This document shows positions 12,501 to 23,880 of a DNA stretch of 64,000 bases, piece by piece (position 1 is the first letter of the stretch; each line of letters begins with the position of its first letter). Under the pieces are notes generated by a model. That model ran no database searches and was not told the DNA's origin. It worked only from the letters and a program-made list of their open reading frames with translations. The translations under genes were made by a program, and so were the position numbers. The DNA lies in the NCBI RefSeq assembly GCF_003265705.1, contig NW_020312902.1:11501725-11565724 (forward strand), in the 5' to 3' direction. This DNA is from Callorhinus ursinus. Taxonomy: Eukaryota; Chordata; Mammalia; Carnivora; Otariidae.

Positions 12501-13331
12501 CATTGCCAAAGGCAAGGGAAGCTAGGACAAAAATGAACTATTGGGATTTCATCAAGATCAGAATCTTTTGCACAACAAAAGAAACAGTCCACAAAACCAA
12601 AAGACAACCGACAGAATGGGAGAAAATATTTGCAAAGGACATATCAGATAAAGGGCTAGTATCCAAAATCTATAAAGAACTTATCAAACTCAACACCCAA
12701 AGAACAAATAATCTAATCAAGAAATGGGCAGAAGACATGAACAGACATTTTTCCAAAGAAGACATCCAAATGGCCAACAGACACATGAAAAAGTGCTCAA
12801 CATCGCTCGGCATCAGGGAAATCCAAATCAAAACCTCAATGAGATTACCGCCTCACACCCGTCAGAATGGCTATAATTAACCAGTCAGGAAATGACAGAT
12901 GTTGGTGGGGATGTGGAGAAAGGGGAACCCTCCTACACTGTTGGTGGGAATGCAAGCTGATGTAACCACTGTGGAAAACAGTATGGAGGTTCCTCAAACA
13001 GTTGAAAATAGAGCTACCATCCAATCCAGCAATTGCACTACTGGGTATTTACCCCAAAGATACAAATGTAGGGATCCGAAGGGGTACGTGCACACCAATA
13101 TTTATAGCAGCAATGTCCACAATAGCCAAACTGTGGAAAGAGCCAAGATGTCCATCGACAGATGAATGGTTAAAGAAGCGGTGGTATATATACACAATGG
13201 AATATTATGCAGCCATCAAAAGGAATGAGATCTTGCCATTTGCAACGATGTGGATGGAACTGGAGGGTGTTATGCTGAGTGAAATGAGTGAATCAGAGAA
13301 AGACATGTATCATATGACCTCACTGATATGA
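9511..13331 (+). pseudogene. L1 copy 1 ORF2 (endonuclease/reverse transcriptase), broken
   Basis: Degenerate ORF2 spread over all three frames by stops and small indels. The endonuclease domain covers roughly 9511-10230 (LNVNG, VGDFNTP visible). The reverse transcriptase covers about 10700-11700, and the C-terminal region ends at TSLI plus TGA (13329-13331). The first stop comes about 28 codons in, caused by a 1-nt deletion relative to copy 3. Two catalytic positions are altered: the endonuclease QETH motif reads QKTH, and the reverse-transcriptase FADD motif reads FADN (11610-11621). The total length of about 3.8 kb matches a full ORF2 of roughly 1270 codons. The frame opens with GTG, not ATG. 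Confidence 0.9.
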
Positions 13332-13793
13332 GGAATTTTTAATCTCAGGAAACAAACTGAGTGTTCCTGGAGTGGTGGGGGTGGGAGGAATTGGTTGGCT
13401 GGGTGATAGACATTGGAGAGGGTATGTGCTAATGTGAGCACTGTGAATTGTACAAGACTGATGAATCACGGATCTGTACTTCTGAAACAAATAATGCAAT
13501 ATATGTTAAGAAAAAAAGAAGAAGAAGGTAGGGGAAGAATGAAGGGAAGTAAGTCGGAGGGGTTTATGAACCATTAGAGACGATGGACTCTGAAAAAGAA
13601 ACTGAGGGTTCTAGAGGGGAGGGGCGTGGGTGGATGGGTTAGCCTGGTCATGTGTATTAAAGAGGGCACATTCTGCGTGGAGTACTGGGTGTTATGCACA
13701 AACAATGAATCATGGAACACTACATCAAAAACTAATGATGTATGGTGATTAACATAACAATAAAAATTATTTAAAAAATAACGTATAATTTAG

Positions 13794-15289
13794 AGCAGAG
13801 TAATTTAAATAGAGAAAGGAGAATATGAAATGGTTAACATTATCCACTAGCTATGGATATATGCTTTGGGAATTATCCTTTTTTATTCTAAAAAGAAGTG
13901 GAAGAGAAAAAAGAAGACTATGGAGGCCTGAAGTGTTGCGTATTGTGAGATTAACAGATTTTGGAAAAAATGCTTTTATTTTTTGAAGTTGATAGTGTCC
14001 CTCCCCTTGAAGAATAGAAAAACTAGTTCTATTTTCAAGACTTGCATCAAAGAACAACTTAGGTCCATTGGGTTTGTTTGCTAAATATAATGACCTGCCT
14101 CTAGGAAGAGAGTTAATAGCCTTTTAGTACATGCATTTCTTTGCTGGTCACTACCAGGAAAGAACTTCAACTTTCAGCAGAAGACGGGAGAGAGATGAGA
14201 GTTGTCTTGAGTGAGAGCGGTAGTTTTTCTCACATGGAAACTCCTAAGACAGCGGTCCACAGCTCACGTGCCATCAGTGACCTCATATCTTAGCTGCAAA
14301 TGACCTCTAGAGGGGAACAGAGTCAGGGGAGGATATGGCAGATTTTTACTTAAAAACGTTCTACTCTCCAAAAGGGCAGTCCCATATTCTACGGTGTGCT
14401 CTGTGCCTCATACTGAGCCAGTTACCTATATACCGCTGTGTCTGTCTGCAATAATGTTGGCTGTCTGGTCTTTTAAGTTCCTCAGGGACGTCCACTAGCC
14501 ATGTAACTCACTCACACCATTTCAGTGTCATTCAGAGGATATTACATAAAGAAACATTTTATTAAATTATGTGTGGGTTCTTAGAAAACATGAAGGCCAT
14601 TTGGAATGAAGGACTCCCCAGAGGCAAAAATCTGATTGCTTTCTGGCTGGCCCTATACCCCAAATTCATCCCACCCTTTCTACTGTTTTTTCTTTTCAAA
14701 CTGTGTTTGTGTGTGCTGAATTACCTCTGTCTGATGACTTCAGAGGCCCATGTGTGATGGTTGTGCGCACCCTTATACCAACCTTTCAACTCCCCTCTGA
14801 GGGCTCTTAATCCGATTTAGCTATTATGGAATTCTCATCCCTTTGATGAGTCAAATGGAGTGCAATTACACATTCACTTAAATCTTCTGAAAATGAAGAT
14901 ACTATAAGCTGTTCTGTTGAAATCTGCAGTTCCATGCGCATGCATTCATTATCCGGAACCTCTGATCTGGAAGCCGCCAACTTCTGTGATTGAAGTGGAA
15001 TGATCATCTCTTAACACTGGATTTCACAAAGGTTTTTTAAAACAAATTAAAAATGACAAATGAAAATGCTGCTTACCTAAGGTCAATAAAGAATTAAAAC
15101 TCAAGTTTATCTCATTTAAGGAAAACATATTCCAGGGATGTCTGGAAGAAGGCAGAGTGAAGGAGGAATCTGTGGCCAGTACCCTGTCTCATGGATAACA
15201 GGTCTACAATACTCTTGAATTGCACAGAAAGTGAAGATCCTTCACTAACCTTTAGTAACAGAAATACTCAGGACAACATACCATAGAGA
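13794..15289. other. Intronic sequence, nothing recognised
   Basis: Unique sequence between L1 copy 1 and an MIR. No exon with splice sites and coding bias seen. Confidence 0.55.
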
Positions 15290-15490
15290 TAATGAAGCAC
15301 AGTGAGTAAGAGTCTATATATAATGTGATTTAAACTTGTCCACCACTTACCAGCTGAATAAATTACCTAGCCTCTGTGTGCCTCAATTTCCTCATCAGAA
15401 AAGAGAGAGAGAGAGAATTACTTGAAATACGCTTAATAATGAAATTTGGCACACAGACTAGCGCTTCAATAAATTCGAGATGTTATTAAT
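15290..15490 (+). mobile_element. MIR
   Basis: 'ccacttaccagctgaataaa', 'cctctgtgtgcctcaatttc' and the tail 'ggcacacagactagcgcttc' match the MIR core and 3' end. Confidence 0.75.
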
Positions 15491-18400
15491 GATAGCAACT
15501 ACTTACATTTGCAGAGTAGTTGAACATTTTAACAGAATTTTTCCACTTCCTGTTGTCTGCTTCTCCCATTTCTAAGAGATTAAGGAGAGAGATAACATTA
15601 TCTCCTTTTTTTTAATGCTTGTTTTTAATGTCTTTTCAGTATTTGAGTGACTTATTTGAGGTCTCTCAGTGGCAGACATTACTCGTTGTTACTTGGCAGC
15701 CACTACCCACTATTTCTTTCCTGGCAGAGCCTATCTCCTATCACAGAAAACACCAAGTCCATTTCCAGACCCCTGTCTTCCTCATTTTCCCAACTTTCAT
15801 TGAAGCCATGATGTGGGCATGTGGCTGAATAGTGTTCATTGAGACTACAGAGATTTTGCTGGAAGGGCTTTTAGGAAAGTGTCCTTTCTAATTTGAAAAC
15901 AAAAAAGCAGATGTACGGTAGAGGTCTTTCTTTTCTTTGCTGAGTGTAGCTGTGTCTGCACGTGCTACAAAGAAGTGTCAGGACCACCTTGCAAACAGGA
16001 GGGCACACAACGCTAAGTGTTAACACTTTCAGAGAGGAACTGTGTACATGGTGTGGATGCCTGATGGCATTGTTAAGCTGTATTAGTCCTGGAACTGCAT
16101 AAACTGAGGGCCTTTTTTTTTTATCTGAGACAATATATCCCTCATTATTTGAGTGGTTTTTAGTGTTCTGTTTCTTGCTGCCAAAGACATTCCAGCAGAT
16201 ATGGTGGCTAAACCAAGACTCAAAGTCTGGTCTTCTTCTGATTCCAAAGCCTTTATTTGTTTGCTTGTTTATTTGTGTGTTTTGGCAGAGCATACTGCCG
16301 TCCTGTATTTAAGGCATCCACAGTAGAGCCTCACGTATCTCTCTATTCTGATACTCTCTGTGTCCCAGGGGCTTGCTCTCTTCTGACTGCTCTGTGAGCT
16401 TTCACACCTCTGGACTGCTATCCTCATGCCCCCTCCCCTTAGAATACCAGCTCTATAGCTTCTCGTCACCATCAGAATCACGCACATCTTCTGGTTTTTG
16501 TCTTGACTGTCTTCTTTTGTAAGAGTCTATACCTGATTATACTTTTCTTTCGTGCTCGCTAGATTTAAACACCGTTCTCCTGCTGCAAACCTTTGTCTTC
16601 CTTAGTGTAACCATCAGCACAGCTCTGCCTCCCCACTTGACTGCGCGCTTCCAGGGCCCGTGCCGAGTCTCATTCTTTCTTTGTGTCCTCATAGCGTGTA
16701 GTTTTTTTGTTTTGTTTTGTTTTTTTGTTTTTTTGTGTTTTTTTTATCCCTGCCTCTTAAGAAGGCTTAGTAAGTGTTTATTGAATTAAATGTGTGCTGA
16801 ATGTTCTTTCTTCTGAAGGAAGCTCTCATTTTCTGGGAATTACAGAAGGTTCTTGTTCTTGGATTCATGACCTGCTTAGGATTCAGGAGATCAGTGGTAT
16901 CATTAAAGTTATAGTCATTGTTTTATGCTCCTAGATTTTATTGGATCAGATTCTTAAAGAATTCATGGCTACTCAAAGGAATGAGAACTTGTTTAAGTTA
17001 GAAAGTTGAATAATTTTGTCTTTGGCTCTCTCAGCCAAAGACACAATCTGGAGTGTGCATATTTTTAGGAAAACCACTGTTGTAAGTTTGCTTCTTTTTC
17101 CCTAAAACTGGAGTGTGAAGAAAACAACCCAAAACAAAAACAAAAACAAAAAATTCTGGCTATTGAACACCCCTCTTATATTGTATCCGGTTCTTCAGTC
17201 CCCTGAAAGATTGTTCTAAATCTCTTTAGGCCTTATAATTTTTTGTCCCCATATCACTTCTATCCACGTTTTTTTAAATATCCAACCAGCTGGTCTCTGG
17301 TAAGCAGAGAGGAGGCCATTGGAGACAGGGAATTGAGGAAACATCAGGGCATGCTGGAAGTTGGTGGTAAAAGGATGGAGGTAGCCAGCTTTAGCCCCTG
17401 AGCCAATCTACTGGCATCTTTAGTGTGGCTTTGCCATTGCTCACCCACGCTAGACTGTGGCCCATCCCAGGTAGGTGGAATTAGGAGTATTAGCATGGAT
17501 GAGTTCTGTGGAATCTCCCCATGTGTTACAATGACAAAAACACCTGCCCAGGCCAGCCCTGAATCACTAATAACCAAGAGAAATACAAAAGAAAATGCCT
17601 TGTTTTATAGACTAGCATCTGTGTTGCCATCTACATTATTCAGGATTTGGAACTATAGATCTTCAGAAATAAAAGAGACTTTAGGATCTTCTAGCCTAGA
17701 TCGCTCACTGTCAAGGAGCCAGGGCCACGCTTCTGTTTGCCTCAGGATTAGAATCTTCTTCTGCAGTTGGACACAAAGAAAAAAGGAGGCAAATCACTAA
17801 TAACTGGAAAGTGAGGGGACATGTCTTGCTTTTCTAAGATTTCCCAGAGAGGATGAGATGAGGTGAGGTGCAATGGCCAGGCCAAGGATTCTGGTAGAAG
17901 TCAAATCTCCCCAAATGTCCATAAGTTCTCCTGTAGCTATCCTAACCTAAATTCATCATTTAAGAAGAATAGTAAACTTGCTAAGCAAGTTCCTCCTTCA
18001 AGAAAGATTCTCAGTAGCCCTCTACCAGGTTGCTACTCCTAAGCTAAAGAATTAGGAGAGAACACTCGCAGGGGGAATATGTACATCCTCCTCAGGGAGT
18101 GGAGGGAATGGGAGGTATATTGATGCCCATCAACCTTCCATCCCCCTTCCACCAACATACATTGTTGTAAGTTAGCAAAGGAGAGGGTCAGCACACTATA
18201 TTCCTTCCTTAGGAAAAGAAATGGAGAATTCCTATCCTACTTGGGAAGTGTGGAATAAACGTTGCTGTAGTTATTCATACAGGTGTTTTCAAAAATATAT
18301 TGTGTCGAACCAGGTTACCAGGAGGGTGTTTTGGGGTTCCTTAAGTGTTTGGGGTTTCATTTCTAAATTATATTTTTACGTTGATTAAACAAAATATGCT

Positions 18401-18737
18401 GTCATATTCAAAGGTGTCATATGTCCAAATACTGGGCATAATGGAGACTGCCCACGTGTAAATTTAGGTTGCTGCCATACAACAGTCGAATGCACACCTG
18501 GAAATAAGGCTTGTCCTGATGTTTGGCTGCAACAGAATAGTTTTGGCCTCCTTTTGCTGTTTCACAAGAGAACACTTTTAATAGCCATTGGCATAGTAGT
18601 GTCTCTGTTTATCTCTATGCATGCTTTTGTTTTGTAACCCAGTGAAGACGGGAAGTTGGGGTTAGATGAGGGGGGAGGTGGATTGACATTTTCCTCCCCT
18701 AGGGTCCATTGTGATGGTTGCTTCTCGCTCCCCAACT
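15491..18737. other. Intronic sequence with minor repeats
   Basis: Holds the L2 end at 16635-16800 and an (AAAAAC)-type run at 17126-17152. Otherwise nothing recognised. Confidence 0.5.
16635..16800 (+). mobile_element. L2 3' end with a T/G-rich insertion
   Basis: 'cttccagggcccgtgccgag' and 'taagtgtttattgaattaaa' match the L2 3' end, split by TTTTG-like sequence (16699-16745). Confidence 0.55.
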
Positions 18738-18904
18738 TTATTTGAGAAATAATTGACAAATATAATTGTATATATTTAAAGTATTCAGTGTGGTGCTTTG
18801 ATAAACATATGCATCGTGTAATTATTGCTAAGATCGAGATAATTAACATTTCCATCACCTTACATAGTTAACTTTCTCTCTCTCTCTCGATTTTTCTTTT
18901 GTGT

Positions 18905-18935
<31 letters not shown>

Positions 18936-18981
18936 GGTGAGAATGCTTAATAACCACTCTCAGTAACTTTCAAATGGACAA
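18738..18981 (-). mobile_element. Old L1 (L1MA/L1MB-like) 3' end, first part
   Basis: Reverse-oriented old L1 3'UTR recognised by ttgagaaataattgacaaat and the 'taacatttccatcacc' stretch. It includes a TTTTG repeat (18907-18935) and is interrupted at 18982 by the inverted young L1. Confidence 0.75.
18907..18935 (+). repeat. (TTTTG)n repeat
   Basis: Five consecutive TTTTG units inside the old L1, probably grown from its T/G-rich segment. Confidence 0.85.
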
Positions 18982-19712
18982 TTTTTTTTTTTTGCGTTTA
19001 TGGTATTTTTGTTTTGTTTAGTTTTTTTATTATGTTATGTTAATCACCATACATTACATCATTAGTTATTGATGTAGTGTTCCATGATTCATTGTTTGCA
19101 TATAACACCCAGTACTCCATGCAGTACATGCCCTCCTTAATACCCATCACCGGGCTAACCCATCCCCCACCCCCTCCCCTCTAGAACCCTCAGTTTGTTT
19201 CTCAGAGTCCATAATCTCTCATGGTTCATCTCCCCCTGATTTCCCCGCTTCATTTTTCCCTTCCTGCTATCTTCTTTTTTTTTTTTTAAACATATAATGT
19301 ATTATTTATTTCAGAGGTATAGGTCTGTGATTCAACAGTCTTACAAAATTCACAGCACTCACCATAGCACATACCCTCCCCAATGTCTATCACCAGCCAC
19401 CCCATCCCTCCTACCCCCTACCACTCCAGCAACCCTCAGTTTGTTTCCTGAGATTAAGAATTCCTCATATCAGTGAGATCAGAATGTGAGAAGATATTTG
19501 CAAATGACATATCAGATAAAGGGCTAGTATCCAAAATCTATAAAGAACTTACTAAACTCAACACCCAAAGAACAAATGATCCAATCAAGAAATGGGCAGA
19601 AGACATGAACAGACATTTTTCCATAGAAGACATCCAAATGGCCAACAGACACATGAAACATCACTCAACATTGCTTGGCATCAGGGAAATCCAAATAAAA
19701 ACCTCAATGAGA
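18982..19712 (-). mobile_element. Young L1 with 5' inversion (twin priming)
   Basis: The left part (19022-19477) is the reverse complement of the young L1 3'UTR, matching copy 1 from about 13317 to 13763. The right part (about 19478-19712) is in + orientation and matches copy 1 ORF2 12613-12848. The roughly 470 bp between these segments is missing at the junction. A poly(T) run of 12 starts the element (18982-18993), and gacaat is repeated at 18977-18982 and 19711-19716 as a probable short TSD. This is the classic structure of twin-primed insertion. It sits inside an old L1. Confidence 0.88.
18994..19021 (-). repeat. Possible 28-nt 3' transduction between two A tracts of the inverted L1
   Basis: Read on the - strand, the L1 3' end runs into an A-rich tail. 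It is followed by 28 nt of A/C-rich sequence ending ataccataaacgc, then a second pure A12. This resembles a short read-through past the first tail, but it could be a decayed tail. Confidence 0.4.
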
Positions 19713-20083
19713 CAATATTGTATTATTAATTATAGTCACCCTGATGTACATTAGAGCCTCAGAACTTATAACTGAAAGTTTGTACTTTAGATCCTTTGAC
19801 CTGGATCTCCCCATTTCCCTTTCCCCTCCCAGTCCCTAACAAACCCCATTATATTCTGTCCTTATGAAATCAGTTTTTGTTTGTTTGTTTTTTATTCTGC
19901 ATGTAAGTGATACCATACAGTATTTTCTATCTGGCTTATTTCACCTGGCAAAATGCCCTCCAGTTTCACCCATATTGATACAAATGGCAAGATTTTCTTT
20001 TTAATGGCCAAACAACATCCCACATAGATACATATACATAGTGTATATGTGCACGTATATGTATATACCATAAACATTTTTTT
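19713..20083 (-). mobile_element. Old L1 (L1MA/L1MB-like) 3' end, second part
   Basis: Continues the host L1 after the nested young L1: 'tattattaattatagtcacc', then 'catgtaagtgataccatacag' and 'ttatttcacctggcaaaatg'. It ends at a Can-SINE insertion. Confidence 0.75.
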
Positions 20084-20232
20084 ATTTATTCATGAAAGAG
20101 AGAGAGAGAGGCAGAGGGAGAAGCAGGCTCCCAAGGAGCAGGGAGCCCAATGCGGGACTCGATCCCAGGACCCCGGGATCATGACCTGAGCCAAAGGCAG
20201 ACGCTCAACCATCTGAGCCACCCAGGCGCCCC
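20084..20232 (-). mobile_element. Can-SINE
   Basis: Short-tailed antisense element. Perfect 18-bp TSD taccataaacattttttt at 20066-20083 and 20233-20250. Confidence 0.95.
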
Positions 20233-20250
20233 TACCATAAACATTTTTTT

Positions 20251-23200
20251 AACGTGATGGTTTCTTAGCACCTATGTAGAGGGGTGGGTGAGAGGCTGGA
20301 GTGGGTGAGTTGGTGGAATTATTCTGTAGGAGCTTTGGAAAACTCTGGGAACAGGGGTAGTAGTTTGGTGAGCCCAGATAGTATCAATTTAGCTCAGTCC
20401 TAAGGAGGAAGCCCGTGATCAGTTCCTGGAGGAACCTCACTCATCCCTGCACAGATCCTGGCACTGTTTCTGGCACTCTCTCACCTTCTAAGGGATGGAT
20501 GGTTTGAAAATAACAGCTTGATGGGTTGGCTTCAACGTGCTCTTTATACACACGGGCCAAGTGACGTTCCCCCAGTAGCTTTGTAAACAGTGGATATGGC
20601 AGGAAGGAGCCACAGCAAAACAAAAGTACAGATGGCACATGGTGACAGACCGGGTGGGGAATCCTGAGCCATGCCATTGCGCCAAGACCCACAGATAACT
20701 GGGTGCTGAGGTCCTGGCCCAGAGTAGGTAGAGGTTGTTAAGCCACTGATAGTTGGATTATAGCTATTTAAAGAAAGTATCCTAAAATTTAAAAAGGAAC
20801 CTAAAAAGGCTATTACCATATGGTCATCACTTGCTGTTTTGAATCAGGGATATTTTGGTACTATCTAATGAAAACGAGATATAGAAAGAGAGGAGATGCT
20901 GATGAGTATTCCATTTTGTGTGTGTATGTATCAAAACAGCCTTTCTCTCATTGATTGGATTTATAATTCTATGCAGTTGGGCTCGTAGAACTAAATCTAT
21001 ACATGAAAATTGTTTACCGAATGAATAAAAATAAATTACCATTTATGTATTTTTAAGTACATATAACATTTCACTTGATGAAAAAGTTTCACTGATTTTT
21101 TTTTTTAAGTTTGGGAAGAATGCACAAAAACAGTAGACAATGGGACCAGAATAGGCAGGTAATTGCCTTCTCCCCTTTTCCTCATGTAATACTGGTAGTT
21201 TGGGTTGTGGGCCCTTTAACAGGTAGTAATTCTAGTAATAGTATTGCTAATTAACCAGGACAGAAAAGTGAAGAAACAACAACAAACCAGATCTAATACA
21301 ATGAGGCATCACTATCCAGGAGTATGGAGGTAAATAATGCACACAGACCGAGAAGGGGAAAAAAATGGGGGAGAGAGATCGCAAGGAATCGACTGGAGAC
21401 ATAACTAAAGGTTAGCAGTTCGCCCTTCTTTCTTGCTCTCGTTCTGAAAACAGAAAGATTAGATTGATTCAAGCAGATATACTTTGCAATGCCAGAAAGG
21501 ATGCCTCTTCGGGTGCGGTATTGATAAACTGCCCGAGTGTATCAGTGGCATTTTGTTTTACTGGCCCCTCAAGAAGAGGCAGGGAGTGGATTTTTACCTT
21601 CCTGCCCACCTGTCTGAGAATTGCTTAAACAGTTTCTGTGTGTGTGCGTGCGTGAGGGGCTCCACACCATTACCTGCTGGGTTAAAAGATTCCTTCTCTG
21701 GGACTCCTCTGGATTCCTTCATCAGATGGATGGGAGATGCAGCCTGTGCCCAGCTGAACTTCATTATTGAGTGTACTGCTGTATTGTATCAAGAGAGCAA
21801 CTACCGAGAAATGCTTTATGTCCACACCCCCATATTCTTGGTGGGGGATTTATAGGTCTATTTGGCAAAATCATACCGAGGTGGAGTGGTAACGTCACTC
21901 TGTGTCTTCCAACAAACAGCCACCCTGCTGCCGCTGATCAGCGTTCCTGGGATGGCGGTGATTGAAATTTAGCACTTAGAGTGACTTAATTGGCACGCAG
22001 AACTGTTCAGCATATGCCCCCACCACAGGTGCACCATCTGATGTACCTGTAGGGTGCCCAGTACCTCACACATGCTCACATTTTGTTAAAGAAGGAAGTT
22101 TTGAGCAGGTCCTTGAAGGAAGCCTGCGCAGTGGTTCAGTAGAGGGGTGGCCTTAGAGCATAGCTCCTCAGATCTCTGTCTGTCTTTGGGTTACCATAGT
22201 TCTTCATTCCCTTGAACTTGGAACAGACCTAAGATTGTGGAGTTCTAGTTTGCTTACTGTGAAAGAACTGTTGGGTATCTGCTCATTGATGCTTGTGCCT
22301 TCGGTAAATCAAGCCCTGTGCTAGCAGAGTGGAACTTGGAAAGGTTCAGTACTCCTTGGCAGCTTGCTGCCTTGAAATTCAAGGTTAGAATGTTCTGTGC
22401 TCACTGTGACTAGAACCGATCCCTTGGCCTTCAGGGAAAGTCCTGGAAATCGATGTCAACATTTTTCTGCTGAGTTGGAAACAGCAGGGCTGGGCCAAAT
22501 GGTCTCGGTTATGTGAATCAGGAGAGAAATGGAAACCTCAACAGAAAACAGAGCAGACCTATTAAGTTCTTGGCCTTATGTAAGGAGAGCGAATGAGGGG
22601 TGAGGACTCACTGGGTAGGAACACACTGCTCTGTGGACTCTTCCCATGTGTCCTGGGGCTCATGTGCTCCAGGTAACGGGGGGCCCTGGTCATCACTGCA
22701 GATGCCGGAAGAAGCAGTCTTCTCAAGCTGCCATGATGGGCATGAGTGTCCGTGGGACTGAGGAGGGGTAGATAAGCTGTCTGTCAACTGAGGTTTTCTT
22801 TGATGAGCTCCTCCTGTCCTAACTGGATCACAGACTACAGGCCTCATCTGTATTTACGTTCTCCTCAGGCATCAGGCGAAATCCTGGGTTCCTAATAAGT
22901 GTTCAATGAGTGTTGAATTCTGAAAGAAAGAACAAAATCGTTGGGATTCCTCTGAGTGATGTTGAGAATAGCAGTGGCTTCAAAGCCAAGAAGGGTTTGC
23001 CGTGAAGCTGTGGAGCTGAAGTGTCAGTGTCCCAGGACCTGTTCTGAAGTTTGAATTTGTATGTTTATATGCTGTTCCTTATGGAGGGTTCCCCAAATTC
23101 TGTAAGCTTCAGGACCTCATAAAACATAAATAAACTCCTGTTGAAATGTTCTTGCTGAGCTCTTGTGGAAGCCTGGATTCCATCCAGTGGCTTTCCCAGA

Positions 23201-23294
23201 AATTGGAGAATCAGAAGAAACAGATAAAGCCAGCCCTGCAAGGGAGAGGAAAGGGAAGGAACTGACATTTAAGAAGCCCATGCAGATGGAAGAA
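20251..23294. other. Intronic sequence upstream of the SorCS exon, repeat-poor
   Basis: Three kilobases with almost no recognisable repeats. Moderately GC-rich, with a possible MIR/L2 tail at 22880-22920. It could contain conserved non-coding elements, but none can be proven here. Confidence 0.5.
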
Positions 23295-23475
23295 TAATTA
23301 GCCTTTATTACCTATTTTAACTCCTCACAGCAAGCCTTTCTGGGTGATGGCATTACTGCTTGCCCTCTTAATAGATGGGGACATTGAGGTTCAGAGAAGC
23401 TAAGCAACCTGCCCAGTGTGGTACAGCTACTAGGGCTGGGACCTACATCACTGACCTTACTCTCTCCTGACCATC
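23295..23475 (-). mobile_element. MIR
   Basis: Reverse MIR: 'atggggacattgaggttcag', 'taagcaacctgcccagtgtg'. It lies about 330 bp upstream of the SorCS exon. Confidence 0.75.
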
Positions 23476-23787
23476 TGCTCAGGGGCTCCCTTACAGGGTG
23501 CATATTTGACAGCTCTGCTAGCCTTCCCTGAAAGCCTTTCAGCCCACCAGGGTAAGGAATGCCTGGATGGGCAGGCAACTCTTACTGCAGGACAGAGGGA
23601 GAAAGTTGGGGAGGGGATCAGGCCTGAGTGGTTTAAAGGAAGGCCCTGGCAAACCCTTCCCCAGTCGGTGTTAAGTGATGCTGTAACAATTCATTCAATT
23701 ATGTTAAGCACCCATTAAAGGAATCCTAAGTCCTCCCTTGGGCCATTTCAGTTCTATGATATTGTAATTGTTTGAGACTAACCATGA

Positions 23788-23806
23788 TGTCTTCTTTTGC
23801 CTTCAG
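23788..23806 (+). promoter_or_regulatory. 3' splice site of the SorCS exon
   Basis: The pyrimidine-rich run tgtcttcttttgccttcag ends in CAG immediately before the coding frame opens. It lies just downstream of 'gactaacc', a plausible branch-point region. Confidence 0.75.
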
Positions 23807-23874
23807 GTGATTCTCATTTTGACAAAGCTCTATGACTATAACCTGGGGAGCATCACTGAGAGCTCGCTTTGGAG
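23807..23874 (+). CDS. SORCS1: Internal coding exon of a SorCS-family VPS10-domain receptor (probably SORCS1)
   Basis: This 68-nt exon reads VILILTKLYDYNLGS and ends with ESSLW plus two bases of a split codon (phase 0 in, phase 2 out). From memory of the family, this is the start of the VPS10 beta-propeller in SorCS proteins, type I membrane receptors that sort neuronal and endocrine cargo between Golgi, endosomes and the plasma membrane. The exon follows a pyrimidine tract ending in CAG and is followed by GTACGT, a strong donor. SORCS1 fits better than SORCS3 because of DYNLGSI rather than the DFNLGSV I recall for SORCS3; SORCS2 fits less well. It is probably exon 2, after the large signal/propeptide exon. 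No other exon of this gene was found, consistent with the giant introns of SORCS1 and SORCS3. Because 68 is not a multiple of three, skipping the exon would shift the frame. Family call firm, paralogue call moderate. Confidence 0.8.
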
Positions 23875-23880
23875 GTACGT
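23875..23880 (+). promoter_or_regulatory. 5' splice site of the SorCS exon
   Basis: The context GAG|GTACGT fits the vertebrate donor consensus at nearly every position. It fixes the exon end after the second base of an AG(N) codon. Confidence 0.75.

Larger units (their letters stand above)
6776..13774 (+). mobile_element. L1 copy 1: near full-length young carnivore L1, inactive
   Basis: A 7.0-kb L1 in sense with the SorCS exon. It is flanked by a 19-bp TSD (6757-6775 and 13775-13793, one mismatch; core gtataatttag). In order it holds a GC-rich 5'UTR starting with gcaagatggcc, a T-rich leader, ORF1 (8515-9429), ORF2 (9511-13331), a 3'UTR with a G-rich stretch near 13370, and AATAAA just before the A-rich tail. 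Both ORFs are broken, so it cannot move autonomously. A 10-N gap (7758-7767) lies in the 5'UTR. It is the best reference in this window for the layout of the other L1 copies. Confidence 0.95.

Noticed and set aside
19473..19754. 93-codon + frame as a gene
   Set aside because: It is the inverted ORF2 piece of a dead L1.
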